From Pseudomonadota bacterium (GTDB lineage Bacteria; Pseudomonadota; Gammaproteobacteria; Pseudomonadales; Azotimanducaceae): 64,000 bases of DNA. Each line of letters starts with the position of its first letter. Positions within the stretch are counted from its first letter, which is position 1. The stretch lies in NCBI GenBank assembly GCA_027624035.1, contig JAQBUI010000008.1, forward strand, positions 1 to 64,000, written 5' to 3'. Below the pieces are notes generated by a model. That model was given only the letters and a program-made list of their open reading frames with translations. It was not told the origin of the DNA and made no database searches. The translations under genes and the position numbers were made by a program. Shown here in pieces: positions 56,010 to 64,000 of the stretch.

Positions 56010-56507
56010 TCATGCCCGGCCCTTGCGCAGACTGGCGATCTTGAAATTGTCCCAGGTGACCAGCCGGTCCGGCTCGAACACGATCCAGCGACTCGATGAC
56101 CCGGATGCGGTGGCCTGGTTCGGCCCGGGATCTTCCGAAGCAGGCTGACCATGTCCGCCGTTGTATTTTCGTCCCATTTGAATCCGAACGGCAGCAAGGT
56201 CAGGGTCGGCCTGCTCGGCAGCAGCGTCCTCCAGGACCCTGGCACTGCCCTGAAACATCGCTGCCTGCAATTCAGGGAACTTCTCGTTCCGATCAACGAT
56301 CACGGAGCATTCCCTGTTGCGTCGCACGTTAATGACCTTCTGGCCGCGTCCGTAGGTGTAGATCTTTCCGCCGCCCCAGCCAAACCACATCGGTGTGAGG
56401 TTGATCCGGCTGCCGGGCCCCACGGTCGCGATGCGCATGTTCCAGGTGGTCGCCATCAGTTCGGCAAGCTGATCATCCGATAGTGCCAGTTTTTTTGAGA
56501 TCGGCAC
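56010..56507 (-). CDS. PPOX-fold flavin/F420 oxidoreductase family protein
   Basis: The 165-residue protein has the split-barrel fold of pyridoxamine-5'-phosphate-oxidase-like proteins: 'WNMRIATVGPGSRINLTPMW' then FGWGGGKIYTYGRGQKVINV (residues 25-65) and 'VFEPDRLVTWDNFKI' at the end. Members of this FDOR group bind FMN, F420 or heme. Two bases separate it from the LLM oxidoreductase gene upstream, and both follow the F420 biosynthesis genes, so F420H2 is the likely cosubstrate (inference). A Gly/Pro/Ser-rich loop near residues 120-140 looks inserted. Confidence 0.8.
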   Translation of the reverse strand: MPISKKLALSDDQLAELMATTWNMRIATVGPGSRINLTPMWFGWGGGKIYTYGRGQKVINVRRNRECSVIVDRNEKFPELQAAMFQGSARVLEDAAAEQADPDLAAVRIQMGRKYNGGHGQPASEDPGPNQATASGSSSRWIVFEPDRLVTWDNFKIASLRKGRA

Positions 56508-56509
56508 GG

Positions 56510-57508
56510 CTAGAAAGAGAATTGCTCGCCGGAGAACGCCCCATAGGTCGCGTCCTGATCACCGACTGAGACACAGGAAATGATGTGGGTCGTGATGCCC
56601 ATGTCTGCATACTCACGGATCCGGTCCTGACACGCTCCGGCGCTGCCCACCGTGCCGATCTGATCCACCAGCGCGTCATCCAGCGCACCGGTCGTCATTG
56701 CCCGGTCTCGTGCCGCCCAGCCTTCGGCAATCTTTGCGGCGACCTCGGGAAATCCCGCCCAGGCCAGGTAATTGTTATAGACCGGGGTTGCGTAGTAGGG
56801 GGCGAATTGCTTTCGAATTGCATTGCGGCCCGCATCCACATCGTCTGTTACCACCACCTGATGGCGACAAACGATTTCCAGATCTGACACTTTCTTGCCA
56901 CCGCGTTCGGCACCGATCCGGATATGCTCCATCATCTTCGGCAGCGCCTGCTTTGGAAACAGATTGATGATCACCCCGTCTCCGTACTCGGCGGCCATTT
57001 CCAGCATCTTGCCGCGCAGTCCGGCAATGTAGATCGGCTGCTCCATGCCCTTATCAAGGGGCAACTGGCGATACCCATGGCTGGATACCGTCACGCCGTC
57101 GAAATCCGACTTTTCACCGGTCATCATGGAGCGCACCAGCTGGGCGGTTTCCCTGACCCGGGTCAGCGGTTTTTCAAATTTCTGGCCGTTCCAGTTTTCC
57201 ATCATGGTCTGGCTCGAGGACCCCAGGCCCAGCACAAATCTGCCCCCCGAGATCTTGTTCAGGATGTGAGTCGTCGAGGCCAGCACGGCTGGCGTTCTGG
57301 TGAATACCGGAATGATCGCAGTACCGATTCGACAGCGCTCCGTGATCATGGCCACCGCGGCTGCCGTCGTCAGGGCATCGATACCGGAAGTGTCGGCAAA
57401 CCACAGGTCATCGTATCCAACGTCTTCGGCCCATTTCGCCTGTTCGAGGCTCTTCTCGACGCCGGACAGGTTCGGCAGGGTCAGTGCGATTCTTTGTCTA
57501 ACGGCCAT
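56510..57508 (-). CDS. LLM-class oxidoreductase, probably F420-dependent
   Basis: A 332-residue luciferase-fold oxidoreductase. It starts 'MAVRQRIALTLPNLSGVEKS' and shows 'AEDVGYDDLWFADTSGIDAL' near residue 27, 'RCRIGTAIIPVFTRTPAVLA' near residue 58, and 'KISGGRFVLGLGSSSQTMME' near residue 85, which resembles F420-dependent families (TIGR03559-like) seen mostly in actinobacteria. 'GKMLEMAAEYGDGVIINLF' near residue 163 fits this class. It lies 142 bp downstream of the FO synthase gene. Its substrate is unknown. It is distinct from the LLM protein at 41154-42362. Confidence 0.85.
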   Translation of the reverse strand: MAVRQRIALTLPNLSGVEKSLEQAKWAEDVGYDDLWFADTSGIDALTTAAAVAMITERCRIGTAIIPVFTRTPAVLASTTHILNKISGGRFVLGLGSSSQTMMENWNGQKFEKPLTRVRETAQLVRSMMTGEKSDFDGVTVSSHGYRQLPLDKGMEQPIYIAGLRGKMLEMAAEYGDGVIINLFPKQALPKMMEHIRIGAERGGKKVSDLEIVCRHQVVVTDDVDAGRNAIRKQFAPYYATPVYNNYLAWAGFPEVAAKIAEGWAARDRAMTTGALDDALVDQIGTVGSAGACQDRIREYADMGITTHIISCVSVGDQDATYGAFSGEQFSF

Positions 57509-57650
57509 TTCATCTCCTCATCTACAGATTGCTGATTAAGGCGCTGTTCTGCACCTTCTAAGGTCTTTCAGTGTTGCGGACCGTCTGCGACCGATACATC
57601 TGACACGGCCACGCCGGTAAGCCGTGAAAGCCAGTTCGCCACGACCCGGC

Positions 57651-60149
57651 TCAAATAATGTCAGCACTGGAAATCTTTTCACCCTCGTCCAGACCAGGGC
57701 GGTACAGGGCCTGTTTCGCCCGCCCCGGCGCGCGCTCATATTTGCGGGCAGAGGTATAAACAGGTTCCTTCAGCGCCTGCGCACCAAAAGACCGTGCCCG
57801 CTGCAGTTCGCTGACCTCACCATAGGTGGTGCTCCGCTGGCGAGGCGTTCTGCCGACACTCCGGATGATCGACTCCATCTCTTCGGGGGAGGTCTCCTGA
57901 CCATGGCTGGCACCCGCCGCACGGGTAATGGTCTCATTCATCAGCGTCCCCCCCATGTCGTTGACCCCGGCCTTCAGGCATGCACGTACGCCATCAGGGC
58001 CCAGTTTGGTCCAGGAAGCCTGGATGTTTCTGAATAGTGGATTAAGGACCAGCCTGGCAATCGCATGGATCAGGATGGCCTCGCGAAACGTCGGCCCCTT
58101 GCGAGCTCGCCCCTTCAGATAGACCGGTGATTCCATGTGAATGAAGGGCAGGATCACGAATTCGGTAAAGCCGCCCGTCTTCGCCTGCAGCCGCCGCACC
58201 CGCAACAGATGCCGAGCCACATGATAGTACTGCTCCATGTGCCCATACATGATGGTCGCAGTCGTGTTGAACCCCTGTCCGTGGGCGGCCTCCATGACTT
58301 CGAGCCACTGGGACGTATTGATCTTGTCAGGGCAGAGTTCCGCCCGGACTTCATCGTCCAGGATTTCCGCTGCAGTTCCGGGCAGCGTGCCCAGCCCGGC
58401 TTCCCTCAACTGGCCGAGGAAATCGTCGAGACTGACCCCGAGGGTGTGCGCCCCCTGCCAGACTTCCAGCGGCGAGAACGCATGGATATGCATTTCCGGG
58501 ACGACCTGCTTGATGGTATGGCAGATGTCGATGTAGGTCTGACCGGTGTATTCCGGATGGATGCCGCCCTGCAGGCAGACCTCACTGGCGCCGCGCTCCC
58601 AGGCCTCTTTGGTGCGGCGCATGATCTCCTCAGGTGACAGGTCATAGGGCCTGCCACGCAAGTTCTCGCTCATCTTGCCCTTGGAGAACGCACAGAACTG
58701 ACATTTGAAATAACAGACATTCGTGTAATTGATGTTTCGATTGACGCAGTAGGTCACTTCATCGCCGGCAACCGACTTGCGGACACGATCTGCCGCCTGA
58801 CAGACGTGCGTAAAGTCATCACCGCGGGCCTTGAAGAGCCGCACGATCTCTGCCTCGGTCAGTTCTTCGCCCGCCTCGGCCCGCTCCAATACCTGCCCAA
58901 GGTCTGCAGACACCCCCGAGCGGGGCAATCCGGTGACCCTTTCGAGTTCGCTCTGCCGGGGCGGCGCCACCGCGCCAGCGGCCCAGTCATCCGTTCGTGC
59001 GAAGCCCTGGCCATCAATCATCTGGCGCACAAACGGCGCGACACCACTGTCGGTCCAGCGATCCAGGTCCATGGCGTACCGGGGGTATATGGCAAGACGC
59101 TCAATCAGGAATTTGCCCGCGTTGGCCGTTTCACTGGCCAGATTGGTGAGATGGGGCCACGGGGCTTCCGGATTGACGAAGTCCGGCGTCACCGGTGATA
59201 CACCGCCCCAGTCGTTGATGCCCGCATCCACGATCTTCGTCAGCACCCCGGGGCTGAGGTTGGGCGGTGCCTGAATATTCATCTCTGGCCCGAATACGAT
59301 CCGGGCCAGCGCAATCGTCCAGAGCAGTTCGTTCAGATCCGGTTCGCTGGCATTGGCCATCAGCGTCTCGGCCTTGGCTCGAAAGTTCTGGATGATGATT
59401 TCCTGAATGTGGCCCCAGGGCCGATTCGCGTCACGCAGTGCAAGCAACGACTCGATCCGTTCTCGTCGCGTCTCACCTATGCCAATCAGAATGCCACTGG
59501 TAAACGGCACCCCGGCCTCACCGGCGAGGCGAATGGTTTCAAGCCGACGCGCAGGCACCTTGTCCGGAGAACCATGGTGCGGCATGCCCTTTTCCAGCAG
59601 TCGGTCTGACGCCGACTCCAGCATGATGCCCATCGACACGGACACCCGCCTCAACTCGGCAAATTCTGTGTGTGTCATGAGGCCCGGGTTCAGATGAGGC
59701 AACAGACCAGTCTCATTGAACACCAGCTCAGCCATGTCGTGCAGATACGACAGGGTCGAGTCCTGCCCCAGTGCCACCAGCCCATCCCGGGCAGCCTTGT
59801 AGCGCAGTTCCGGTTTGTCACCCAGGGTGAACAATGCCTCCTTGCATCCCGCCTGCTGGCCCTGCCTGGCAATCGCGAGCACCTCCTCAGGGGTCAGATA
59901 CGGCGCCTTCAGCTTCCTTGGCACCTGGGCAAAGGTGCAGTAATGGCAGACATCCCGGCACAGGTGAGTCAGTGGAATGAATACCTTTTTGGAATAGGAC
60001 ACCACATTTTGGTGGCCCTCGTCCCGGAGCCGGGACGCCACCGCAATCAGCGCAGCCAGATCGGCCTGCTCCGACAGGGCAAGGACTTCGTCGTCCCCCA
60101 TCAACGCGCCATTGGCAGCGCTGTCCAGTAACCCGCTCAGTTCACTCAT
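57651..60149 (-). CDS. fbiC: FO synthase, fused CofG-CofH radical SAM protein
   Basis: An 832-residue, two-domain radical SAM enzyme that makes the deazaflavin FO from 5-amino-6-ribitylamino-uracil and tyrosine. The N-terminal (CofG) half carries 'CRDVCHYCTFAQVPRKLKAP' near residue 68 (CxxxCxxC). The C-terminal (CofH) half carries 'RNINYTNVCYFKCQFCAFSK' near residue 485. 'LFTLGDKPELRY' and 'EVCLQGGIHPEYTGQTYIDI' mark the two halves. The single-chain form is the arrangement of actinobacterial FbiC; archaea and many others have two proteins. It lies 54 bp after cofC. Confidence 0.94.
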   Translation of the reverse strand: MSELSGLLDSAANGALMGDDEVLALSEQADLAALIAVASRLRDEGHQNVVSYSKKVFIPLTHLCRDVCHYCTFAQVPRKLKAPYLTPEEVLAIARQGQQAGCKEALFTLGDKPELRYKAARDGLVALGQDSTLSYLHDMAELVFNETGLLPHLNPGLMTHTEFAELRRVSVSMGIMLESASDRLLEKGMPHHGSPDKVPARRLETIRLAGEAGVPFTSGILIGIGETRRERIESLLALRDANRPWGHIQEIIIQNFRAKAETLMANASEPDLNELLWTIALARIVFGPEMNIQAPPNLSPGVLTKIVDAGINDWGGVSPVTPDFVNPEAPWPHLTNLASETANAGKFLIERLAIYPRYAMDLDRWTDSGVAPFVRQMIDGQGFARTDDWAAGAVAPPRQSELERVTGLPRSGVSADLGQVLERAEAGEELTEAEIVRLFKARGDDFTHVCQAADRVRKSVAGDEVTYCVNRNINYTNVCYFKCQFCAFSKGKMSENLRGRPYDLSPEEIMRRTKEAWERGASEVCLQGGIHPEYTGQTYIDICHTIKQVVPEMHIHAFSPLEVWQGAHTLGVSLDDFLGQLREAGLGTLPGTAAEILDDEVRAELCPDKINTSQWLEVMEAAHGQGFNTTATIMYGHMEQYYHVARHLLRVRRLQAKTGGFTEFVILPFIHMESPVYLKGRARKGPTFREAILIHAIARLVLNPLFRNIQASWTKLGPDGVRACLKAGVNDMGGTLMNETITRAAGASHGQETSPEEMESIIRSVGRTPRQRSTTYGEVSELQRARSFGAQALKEPVYTSARKYERAPGRAKQALYRPGLDEGEKISSADII

Positions 60150-60203
60150 CTTTCCACTCGATCCAATCGATTCGTTTCAGGGCTTCCCGGGATTACCGGG
60201 ACT

Positions 60204-60920
60204 TCATACATTCAACATCTGGTTGCCGGATGTCATGCGGTCGACAATGCCGCTTTCGATCAGGTAACGATAGGTCACCTTCGTCCCGGCTGTACTCTTA
60301 AGGCTTGCATCGACGTTTGTCATCATATCCGCCAGTGCCAGCAGATCATCGGGCGTGTCAACGTCCAGCCCAATACCGGGCAGCCTGGCCACCGTGGGTA
60401 CGATGCCACGGTCCTCAGCGAGGCGAACATGACGCCGGAAGCTGTCTTCACCAAACCCGAACGTGATGGCGTCCGGCGGGGAACAGGCAACGCAGTTGGA
60501 ACCGCCAAGGTCACTCGCCGGCACGATGGTCATTTCCGAGTCTGCCGATCGACCAAATCCATCCAGAACCACCTCCAGTTCCTCTGGTGTCACCAGGGGC
60601 ACGTCACCGGGAAGAAACACGAGTGCCCGGGCGCCCTCGGCGGCCAGCAACGCAGACGCAGCGGTCACTGCTTCAATCAGGCCCGGTTTGTCGGGCTCGG
60701 GGACGATTCTTGCACCGAATCCGCCAGCGAGATCGGCCACCTCCGGGTCGTCGGTCACAATCATGATTTCATCAATCAGGGTGCAGGCTTCGACTGCGAT
60801 CAGGACATCTTCCACCATCGCCCGAAACAGCGCGGTTCGCTCCCCGGCAGCCAACAGGCCGCTCAGCCGCTGTTTGGCGTTACCGAGTTGTTTGATCGGG
60901 ATAACCGCGCAAACTGTCAT
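60204..60920 (-). CDS. cofC: 2-phospho-L-lactate/PEP guanylyltransferase CofC (FbiD)
   Basis: The 238-residue nucleotidyltransferase starts 'MTVCAVIPIKQLGNAKQRLS' (the GTP-binding start of MobA-like folds). It has 'RALVFLPGDVPLVTPEELEV' near residue 97 and 'GSNCVACSPPDAITFGFGED' near residue 140, typical of CofC/FbiD. It activates a three-carbon phospho-acid (2-phospholactate, PEP or 3-phosphoglycerate depending on lineage) with GTP for transfer to FO. Which one is used here cannot be told from the sequence. Its start overlaps the cofD stop by 4 bp. Confidence 0.9.
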   Translation of the reverse strand: MTVCAVIPIKQLGNAKQRLSGLLAAGERTALFRAMVEDVLIAVEACTLIDEIMIVTDDPEVADLAGGFGARIVPEPDKPGLIEAVTAASALLAAEGARALVFLPGDVPLVTPEELEVVLDGFGRSADSEMTIVPASDLGGSNCVACSPPDAITFGFGEDSFRRHVRLAEDRGIVPTVARLPGIGLDVDTPDDLLALADMMTNVDASLKSTAGTKVTYRYLIESGIVDRMTSGNQMLNV

Positions 60921-61885
60921 AGATTGATGCCGAACCCCATTACGGCCTTCGCCAGGGTGATTCTGTCCTGCAACGTTATCATGACTGTGTTGGTGACGAT
61001 AGCTGGCAACCCAAGGGCCTCAACGTCATTCAGCAAGTGGCGGTCCTGATCATCCATCACGAAGCCAGTCAGTGCGCCGCGATATCCATCCAGATAGTGC
61101 CTCGCGACGGACACAGGCGTGCTGGGCATGCCGAGTTCGGCCATCATCTTGGCGGCCGGCCCTTTGATGGCAAGGCCGCCCACGATAGGCGATACCGCCA
61201 CCATTGGCACACCTCGGGCGATAATGTGGTCCAGAACACCCGGCAGAGAAAAAACCGGATCGACGCTCACAAATGGATTGGAGGGGCAGATCACGATCAG
61301 TGCCAGATCGTCATCTGCGAGCGCTTCAAGGAACCCCGGTGCAGGGGTGGCAGTATCGATGCCGTCAAAATGGAACCCTGTCACCTCAGGTTCACAACGA
61401 TCCCGGACGAAATAGTGCTGGAATGCGAGTTCCTCGCCGGTCGCTGTGTGCACAATGGTACTCACCCTGTCATCGGACATTGGCAGGATCGGGTGCGATA
61501 CCCCGAGCGCCAGACTCAACTTCCTCGTCACCTCGGACAGTGTTGCGCCGCGTCCGAGCAGGTCGCTGCGAAGGATGTGAGTGGCGAGATCCCGGTCACC
61601 CAAACGAAACCAGTCCTGCCCGCCAAGTCGGGCCAGAGCATCCAGGAAATTCCAGCTCTCACCCTCCTGCCCCCACCCCACCTGCTGATTGCTCAACCCT
61701 GCAAGGGTATACATGACCGTATCCAGGTCCGGGGAAATCTGAAGGCCGTGATGGACGAAATCATCAGCCGTATTGGCGATTACCGTGAACTGCACCGGAT
61801 CAAGGGCATGGGCGAGCCCCAGGGCCAGCTTGGCGCCCCCGACGCCACCGGACACGGCGAGGATTTTTCCGGGTACGCCCGTCAT
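60917..61885 (-). CDS. cofD: 2-phospho-L-lactate transferase CofD (FbiA)
   Basis: The 322-residue protein starts 'MTGVPGKILAVSGGVGGAKL' (nucleotide-binding loop) and contains 'VIANTADDFVHHGLQISPDL' then DTVMYTLAGL near residue 35, 'FRLGDRDLATHILRSDLLGR' near residue 95, 'ICPSNPFVSVDPVFSLPGVL' near residue 198 and 'SPIVGGLAIKGPAAKMMAEL'. These are hallmarks of CofD/FbiA, which moves the lactyl-phosphate (or PEP) unit onto FO to give F420-0 or its dehydro form. Nine bases separate it from cofE upstream. Confidence 0.94.
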   Translation of the reverse strand: MTGVPGKILAVSGGVGGAKLALGLAHALDPVQFTVIANTADDFVHHGLQISPDLDTVMYTLAGLSNQQVGWGQEGESWNFLDALARLGGQDWFRLGDRDLATHILRSDLLGRGATLSEVTRKLSLALGVSHPILPMSDDRVSTIVHTATGEELAFQHYFVRDRCEPEVTGFHFDGIDTATPAPGFLEALADDDLALIVICPSNPFVSVDPVFSLPGVLDHIIARGVPMVAVSPIVGGLAIKGPAAKMMAELGMPSTPVSVARHYLDGYRGALTGFVMDDQDRHLLNDVEALGLPAIVTNTVMITLQDRITLAKAVMGFGINL

Positions 61886-61894
61886 GTCGTCACG

Positions 61895-62674
61895 TTAACG
61901 AAAGAGATCGAATTCTTTCGATCGAAGCAACGGCCGGACCCCGGATTGTTCCCTGTCCCCAGGCTCTCTGGGAACATAACCACGCACCAGCACCACCGGG
62001 GTCTTTTGTACCGTCTGGCCCATCACCAGTGAGGCCCCCGCAGCCATTTCGTCGGCTGCCGCGACCTGGGTCACCTTGAGTTCTCTTCCATAGATGTCTG
62101 ACTGGCCCACATAGTCCTCAAGGGCCGTGAATCCGGCCACACCAATCGCGAGCCCAAGTGTTCCATTGCGCCAGGCACGGCCCAGACTATCGTTGATGAT
62201 GACCCCAACATTAACGCCATGGCGCGCCTGAATCTCCGCCCGGATTCCGGCAGCGCTGGCATCGGGGTCCACCGGTAACAGCAGGCAGAGGTCATCCGGG
62301 TCGCCGCCTGTATTGGTGATGTTGGACTGGTCGACACCCGCGTTGGCCTGCACAAAACCCAGCCGATGTTCAACGATGAGCACGCCGGGACGGGTCCGAA
62401 CCACTTCCGCCGACTCATCCAGAATGACCTGCACCTTGCGCGGGTCCTTGTCTACCTGCGCTGCAAGGGCGATCGCCTCGTCACCGGGCACCACTGTCGT
62501 CAGGTCCACGTAACGATTCTCGGATTTCGAGACGATCTTCTGGGCAATCACCAGCACATCATCGTCCCTGATGGATTCGCCCATGTCGGCAAGCGCCTGA
62601 TCCATCAGTGTGACGAGGTCATCGCCGGGCGACACCATCGGAATTCCAGCCACAGCCAGAAATCGAAGCTCCAT
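61895..62674 (-). CDS. cofE: F420-0:gamma-glutamyl ligase CofE
   Basis: From ATG 62674 the 259-residue protein 'MELRFLAVAGIPMVSPGDDL' matches CofE. Further motifs are 'VIAQKIVSKSENRYVDLTTV', 'PGVLIVEHRLGFVQANAGVD' then QSN near residue 95, and 'VGVIINDSLGRAWRNGTLGL' then AIGVAGF near residue 155. It adds glutamates to F420-0. It has only the CofE domain, without the C-terminal nitroreductase-like domain of mycobacterial FbiB. An upstream ATG at 62713 overlaps fno and is less likely. Its start lies one base after the fno stop. Confidence 0.93.
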   Translation of the reverse strand: MELRFLAVAGIPMVSPGDDLVTLMDQALADMGESIRDDDVLVIAQKIVSKSENRYVDLTTVVPGDEAIALAAQVDKDPRKVQVILDESAEVVRTRPGVLIVEHRLGFVQANAGVDQSNITNTGGDPDDLCLLLPVDPDASAAGIRAEIQARHGVNVGVIINDSLGRAWRNGTLGLAIGVAGFTALEDYVGQSDIYGRELKVTQVAAADEMAAGASLVMGQTVQKTPVVLVRGYVPREPGDREQSGVRPLLRSKEFDLFR

Positions 62675-62675
62675 G

Positions 62676-63344
62676 TCAGTCAGCCTGCTCACCGGTGATG
62701 ACAATCCCGGCACCGTTGATCTTGTGATGTCGATTGATTGTGATCAGCACCGAAGTCAGGGCCTCCGCCGCCGCCGCATTGGCGAGCGGGCCGGCATGCC
62801 AGCCCTTGAGGCCGAGGGCCTGGACCAGTTCCATCACCGTGTCCCGTGCCGCGCGCTTGTTGCCGGAGATCAGCACATCGCACGCAATGGCATGATCTTC
62901 ACGCAAATGCTGGGCGCCGACATTCTGGAAAGCCGATACAACGTGAACCTCATCTCCCAGGAGCGCCTGCGCCATCTCGGCGGCTGAGCCCTGTTCCGGC
63001 AACTGAACCGTTCCGACCTTCGGTGGCACCAGCGGCACTGTGACATCGATCAGGACCTTTCCAGTCAGCCCGGCCCGCACCGTCTCAAGGGTGCTGATCT
63101 GGTGCTCGAACGGCACGGTCAGTACAACCAGGTCTGCCTGGGTGGCGGCATCGAGGTTTTCATGTCCGCTGACGTTCAGGTCAGGAAATTCAGCCAGCAG
63201 AGCATCTGCCGCGGCCTTGCCCTTCTCAAGGGTTCGCGAACCTATGAGAATCCGGTAGCCGGCACGGGACCACTGTCTTGCCAGCCCGCCTCCCAGATCA
63301 CCGGTTCCGCCAAGAATGGCGATCGATTCAATCTTGTCTGTCAT
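62676..63344 (-). CDS. fno: NADPH-dependent F420 reductase (Fno)
   Basis: A 222-residue enzyme that exchanges hydride between NADP(H) and F420. ATG 63344 gives 'MTDKIESIAILGGTGDLGGG', the GxGxxG Rossmann loop, and then 'ILIGSRTLEKGKAAADALLA' (SR for NADPH 2'-phosphate). 'VVLTVPFEHQISTLETVRAG' near residue 75 and 'VSAFQNVGAQHLREDHAIAC' near residue 132 are typical of Fno/NpdG. It is the first gene of the F420 run and links F420 reduction to NADPH. An in-frame ATG four codons upstream (63356) is also possible. Confidence 0.93.
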   Translation of the reverse strand: MTDKIESIAILGGTGDLGGGLARQWSRAGYRILIGSRTLEKGKAAADALLAEFPDLNVSGHENLDAATQADLVVLTVPFEHQISTLETVRAGLTGKVLIDVTVPLVPPKVGTVQLPEQGSAAEMAQALLGDEVHVVSAFQNVGAQHLREDHAIACDVLISGNKRAARDTVMELVQALGLKGWHAGPLANAAAAEALTSVLITINRHHKINGAGIVITGEQAD

Positions 63345-63439
63345 GTCTGCTGGCACCGCTCAAATGAAAGCGTGTGATTATTCCCTAATCACCGGGGCCA
63401 AACAAGGAAGCACGGTGTTGCCTGTGACTTGCAACCAGG

Positions 63440-64000
63440 TCACACACCCTGTCGGTCCAGTTCGTTATGGATGAGGGTGATGCACTGTGCAGCATGCAAC
63501 ACGGTCGGGCCGAGCGAGATGCTGCTGGCGCCAAGACGATGCAGGTAGCTGATGGTCTTTTTGGGCATGGGGATGTGATCCGTCAGAACAAAGCGTGCGT
63601 CTTCCGGCAATTCCACAGCCCTGATATCGGTTCCCTTGCGGTCCAGCAGGTACACTGGCGCAGTACTGTCTCTCACCGCCGCCTCGAAGCTCAACGTGGA
63701 GACCGATATGCCGGACATCGGCTCGACCCGGGACGCCTTGGCAAGCCCACGGGCCGCAGTCAACGCTTCAGCGAGTACGCCAAGCAGGGCCGATTCATGC
63801 CATCCGGGCAGACTCCCCAGTGGGCCGCCATCAATGGTCACCATGCGGGAATAGTCGCGACTGCCTTCCATCACGAGCGAGACCCGGGTATCGGCTCGAT
63901 GACCCTTGGACACGAGCAGTGCACTGACCATGATCTGGGCCAGGTATTCGACATGGGGCCCATTGCCGACTGAACGCAGAAAGCGCCCCGGTTCTACTGG
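63440..64000 (-). CDS. TrmY-like SPOUT RNA methyltransferase (5' end outside window)
   Basis: The minus-strand frame is open from the right edge (reading PVEPGRFLRSVGNGPHVEYL) to TGA at 63440-63442, so 186 codons of the C-terminal part are present. 'VSLVMEGSRDYSRMVTIDGG', 'RFVLTDHIPMPKKTISYLHR' and then 'LGASSISLGPTVLHAAQCIT' and LIHNELDR match the archaeal TrmY family (COG1901), which methylates pseudouridine 54 of tRNA. The SAM-binding trefoil knot region is the 'SISLGP...CITLIHNELDR' segment. TrmY-like genes are uncommon in bacteria. Role here unproven; 95 bp separate its stop from the fno start. Confidence 0.8.
   Translation of the reverse strand, partial: PVEPGRFLRSVGNGPHVEYLAQIMVSALLVSKGHRADTRVSLVMEGSRDYSRMVTIDGGPLGSLPGWHESALLGVLAEALTAARGLAKASRVEPMSGISVSTLSFEAAVRDSTAPVYLLDRKGTDIRAVELPEDARFVLTDHIPMPKKTISYLHRLGASSISLGPTVLHAAQCITLIHNELDRQGV

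Overview
The window looks like the chromosome of a free-living, GC-rich gammaproteobacterium, probably near Pseudomonadales and probably uncultured. This is inferred from gene content and from the Pseudomonas-like texture of individual proteins. Examples are dnaX-ybaB-recR, rnd-ycgL-ycgN, a GltX with the Pseudomonas-type 'TGDPHVGTAY' start next to a tRNA-Ala(GGC), mlaA-hrpA, a sigma-54/PspF-controlled psp operon and an HsbR/HsbA-like phosphatase/STAS pair. Mixed into this backbone are families more usual in actinobacteria or archaea: a TIGR03084 protein, a complete coenzyme F420 pathway with F420-type oxidoreductases, and a TrmY-like SPOUT methylase.

Layout. 1-7.4 kb: the end of a YejABE-type peptide importer converges on a sulfatase / D-aminoacylase / sulfatase operon. 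7.4-10.5 kb: a decayed stretch with remnants of a PHB-depolymerase-like and a GST-like gene, then an AlkB dioxygenase and a methyltransferase. 10.5-12.4 kb: a lone family-5 solute-binding protein. 12.5-31 kb: core housekeeping genes (tRNA-Ala, gltX, dusA, hrpA, mlaA, MoxR/VWA, ycgN-ycgL-rnd, recR-ybaB-dnaX). 31-36.5 kb: GDPD/GNAT, then the phage-shock operon pspABC with a DUF2807 'toastrack' gene and a small coiled-coil gene, divergent from pspF. 36.5-45 kb: a long tandem repeat, enoyl-CoA hydratase, a 1.03-kb element with 54-bp terminal inverted repeats carrying antitoxin-like genes, an MDR reductase, a secreted chorismate mutase-cyclohexadienyl dehydratase fusion, a luciferase-like oxidoreductase, an acyl-CoA dehydrogenase and an SDR. 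45-54.7 kb: MscS, a frameshifted OmpA-family gene, an AsmA-like protein, an RND pump with adaptor, OsmC and a second D-aminoacylase ending in a strong terminator. 54.8-64 kb: an almost uninterrupted minus-strand run fno-cofE-cofD-cofC-fbiC followed by a luciferase-like oxidoreductase, a PPOX/FDOR-type flavoprotein and a FemAB-like acyltransferase, with a truncated TrmY-like gene upstream at the right edge.

How it fits together. The most coherent system is the F420 module: radical-SAM FO synthase (fbiC), lactyl-phosphate or PEP guanylyltransferase (cofC), transferase (cofD), glutamate ligase (cofE) and the NADPH:F420 oxidoreductase that reduces the cofactor, followed co-directionally by two candidate F420-using enzymes. 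The 2.8-7.4 kb operon looks catabolic (desulfation plus deacylation). The fusion at 39.9 kb would convert chorismate to phenylpyruvate in the periplasm. Five unrelated minisatellite-like arrays (periods 9, 15, 15, 18 and about 85 bp), one of them inside dnaX, suggest a genome prone to repeat expansion. Two single-base frameshifts (ompA-like, antitoxin) may be real decay or assembly error.
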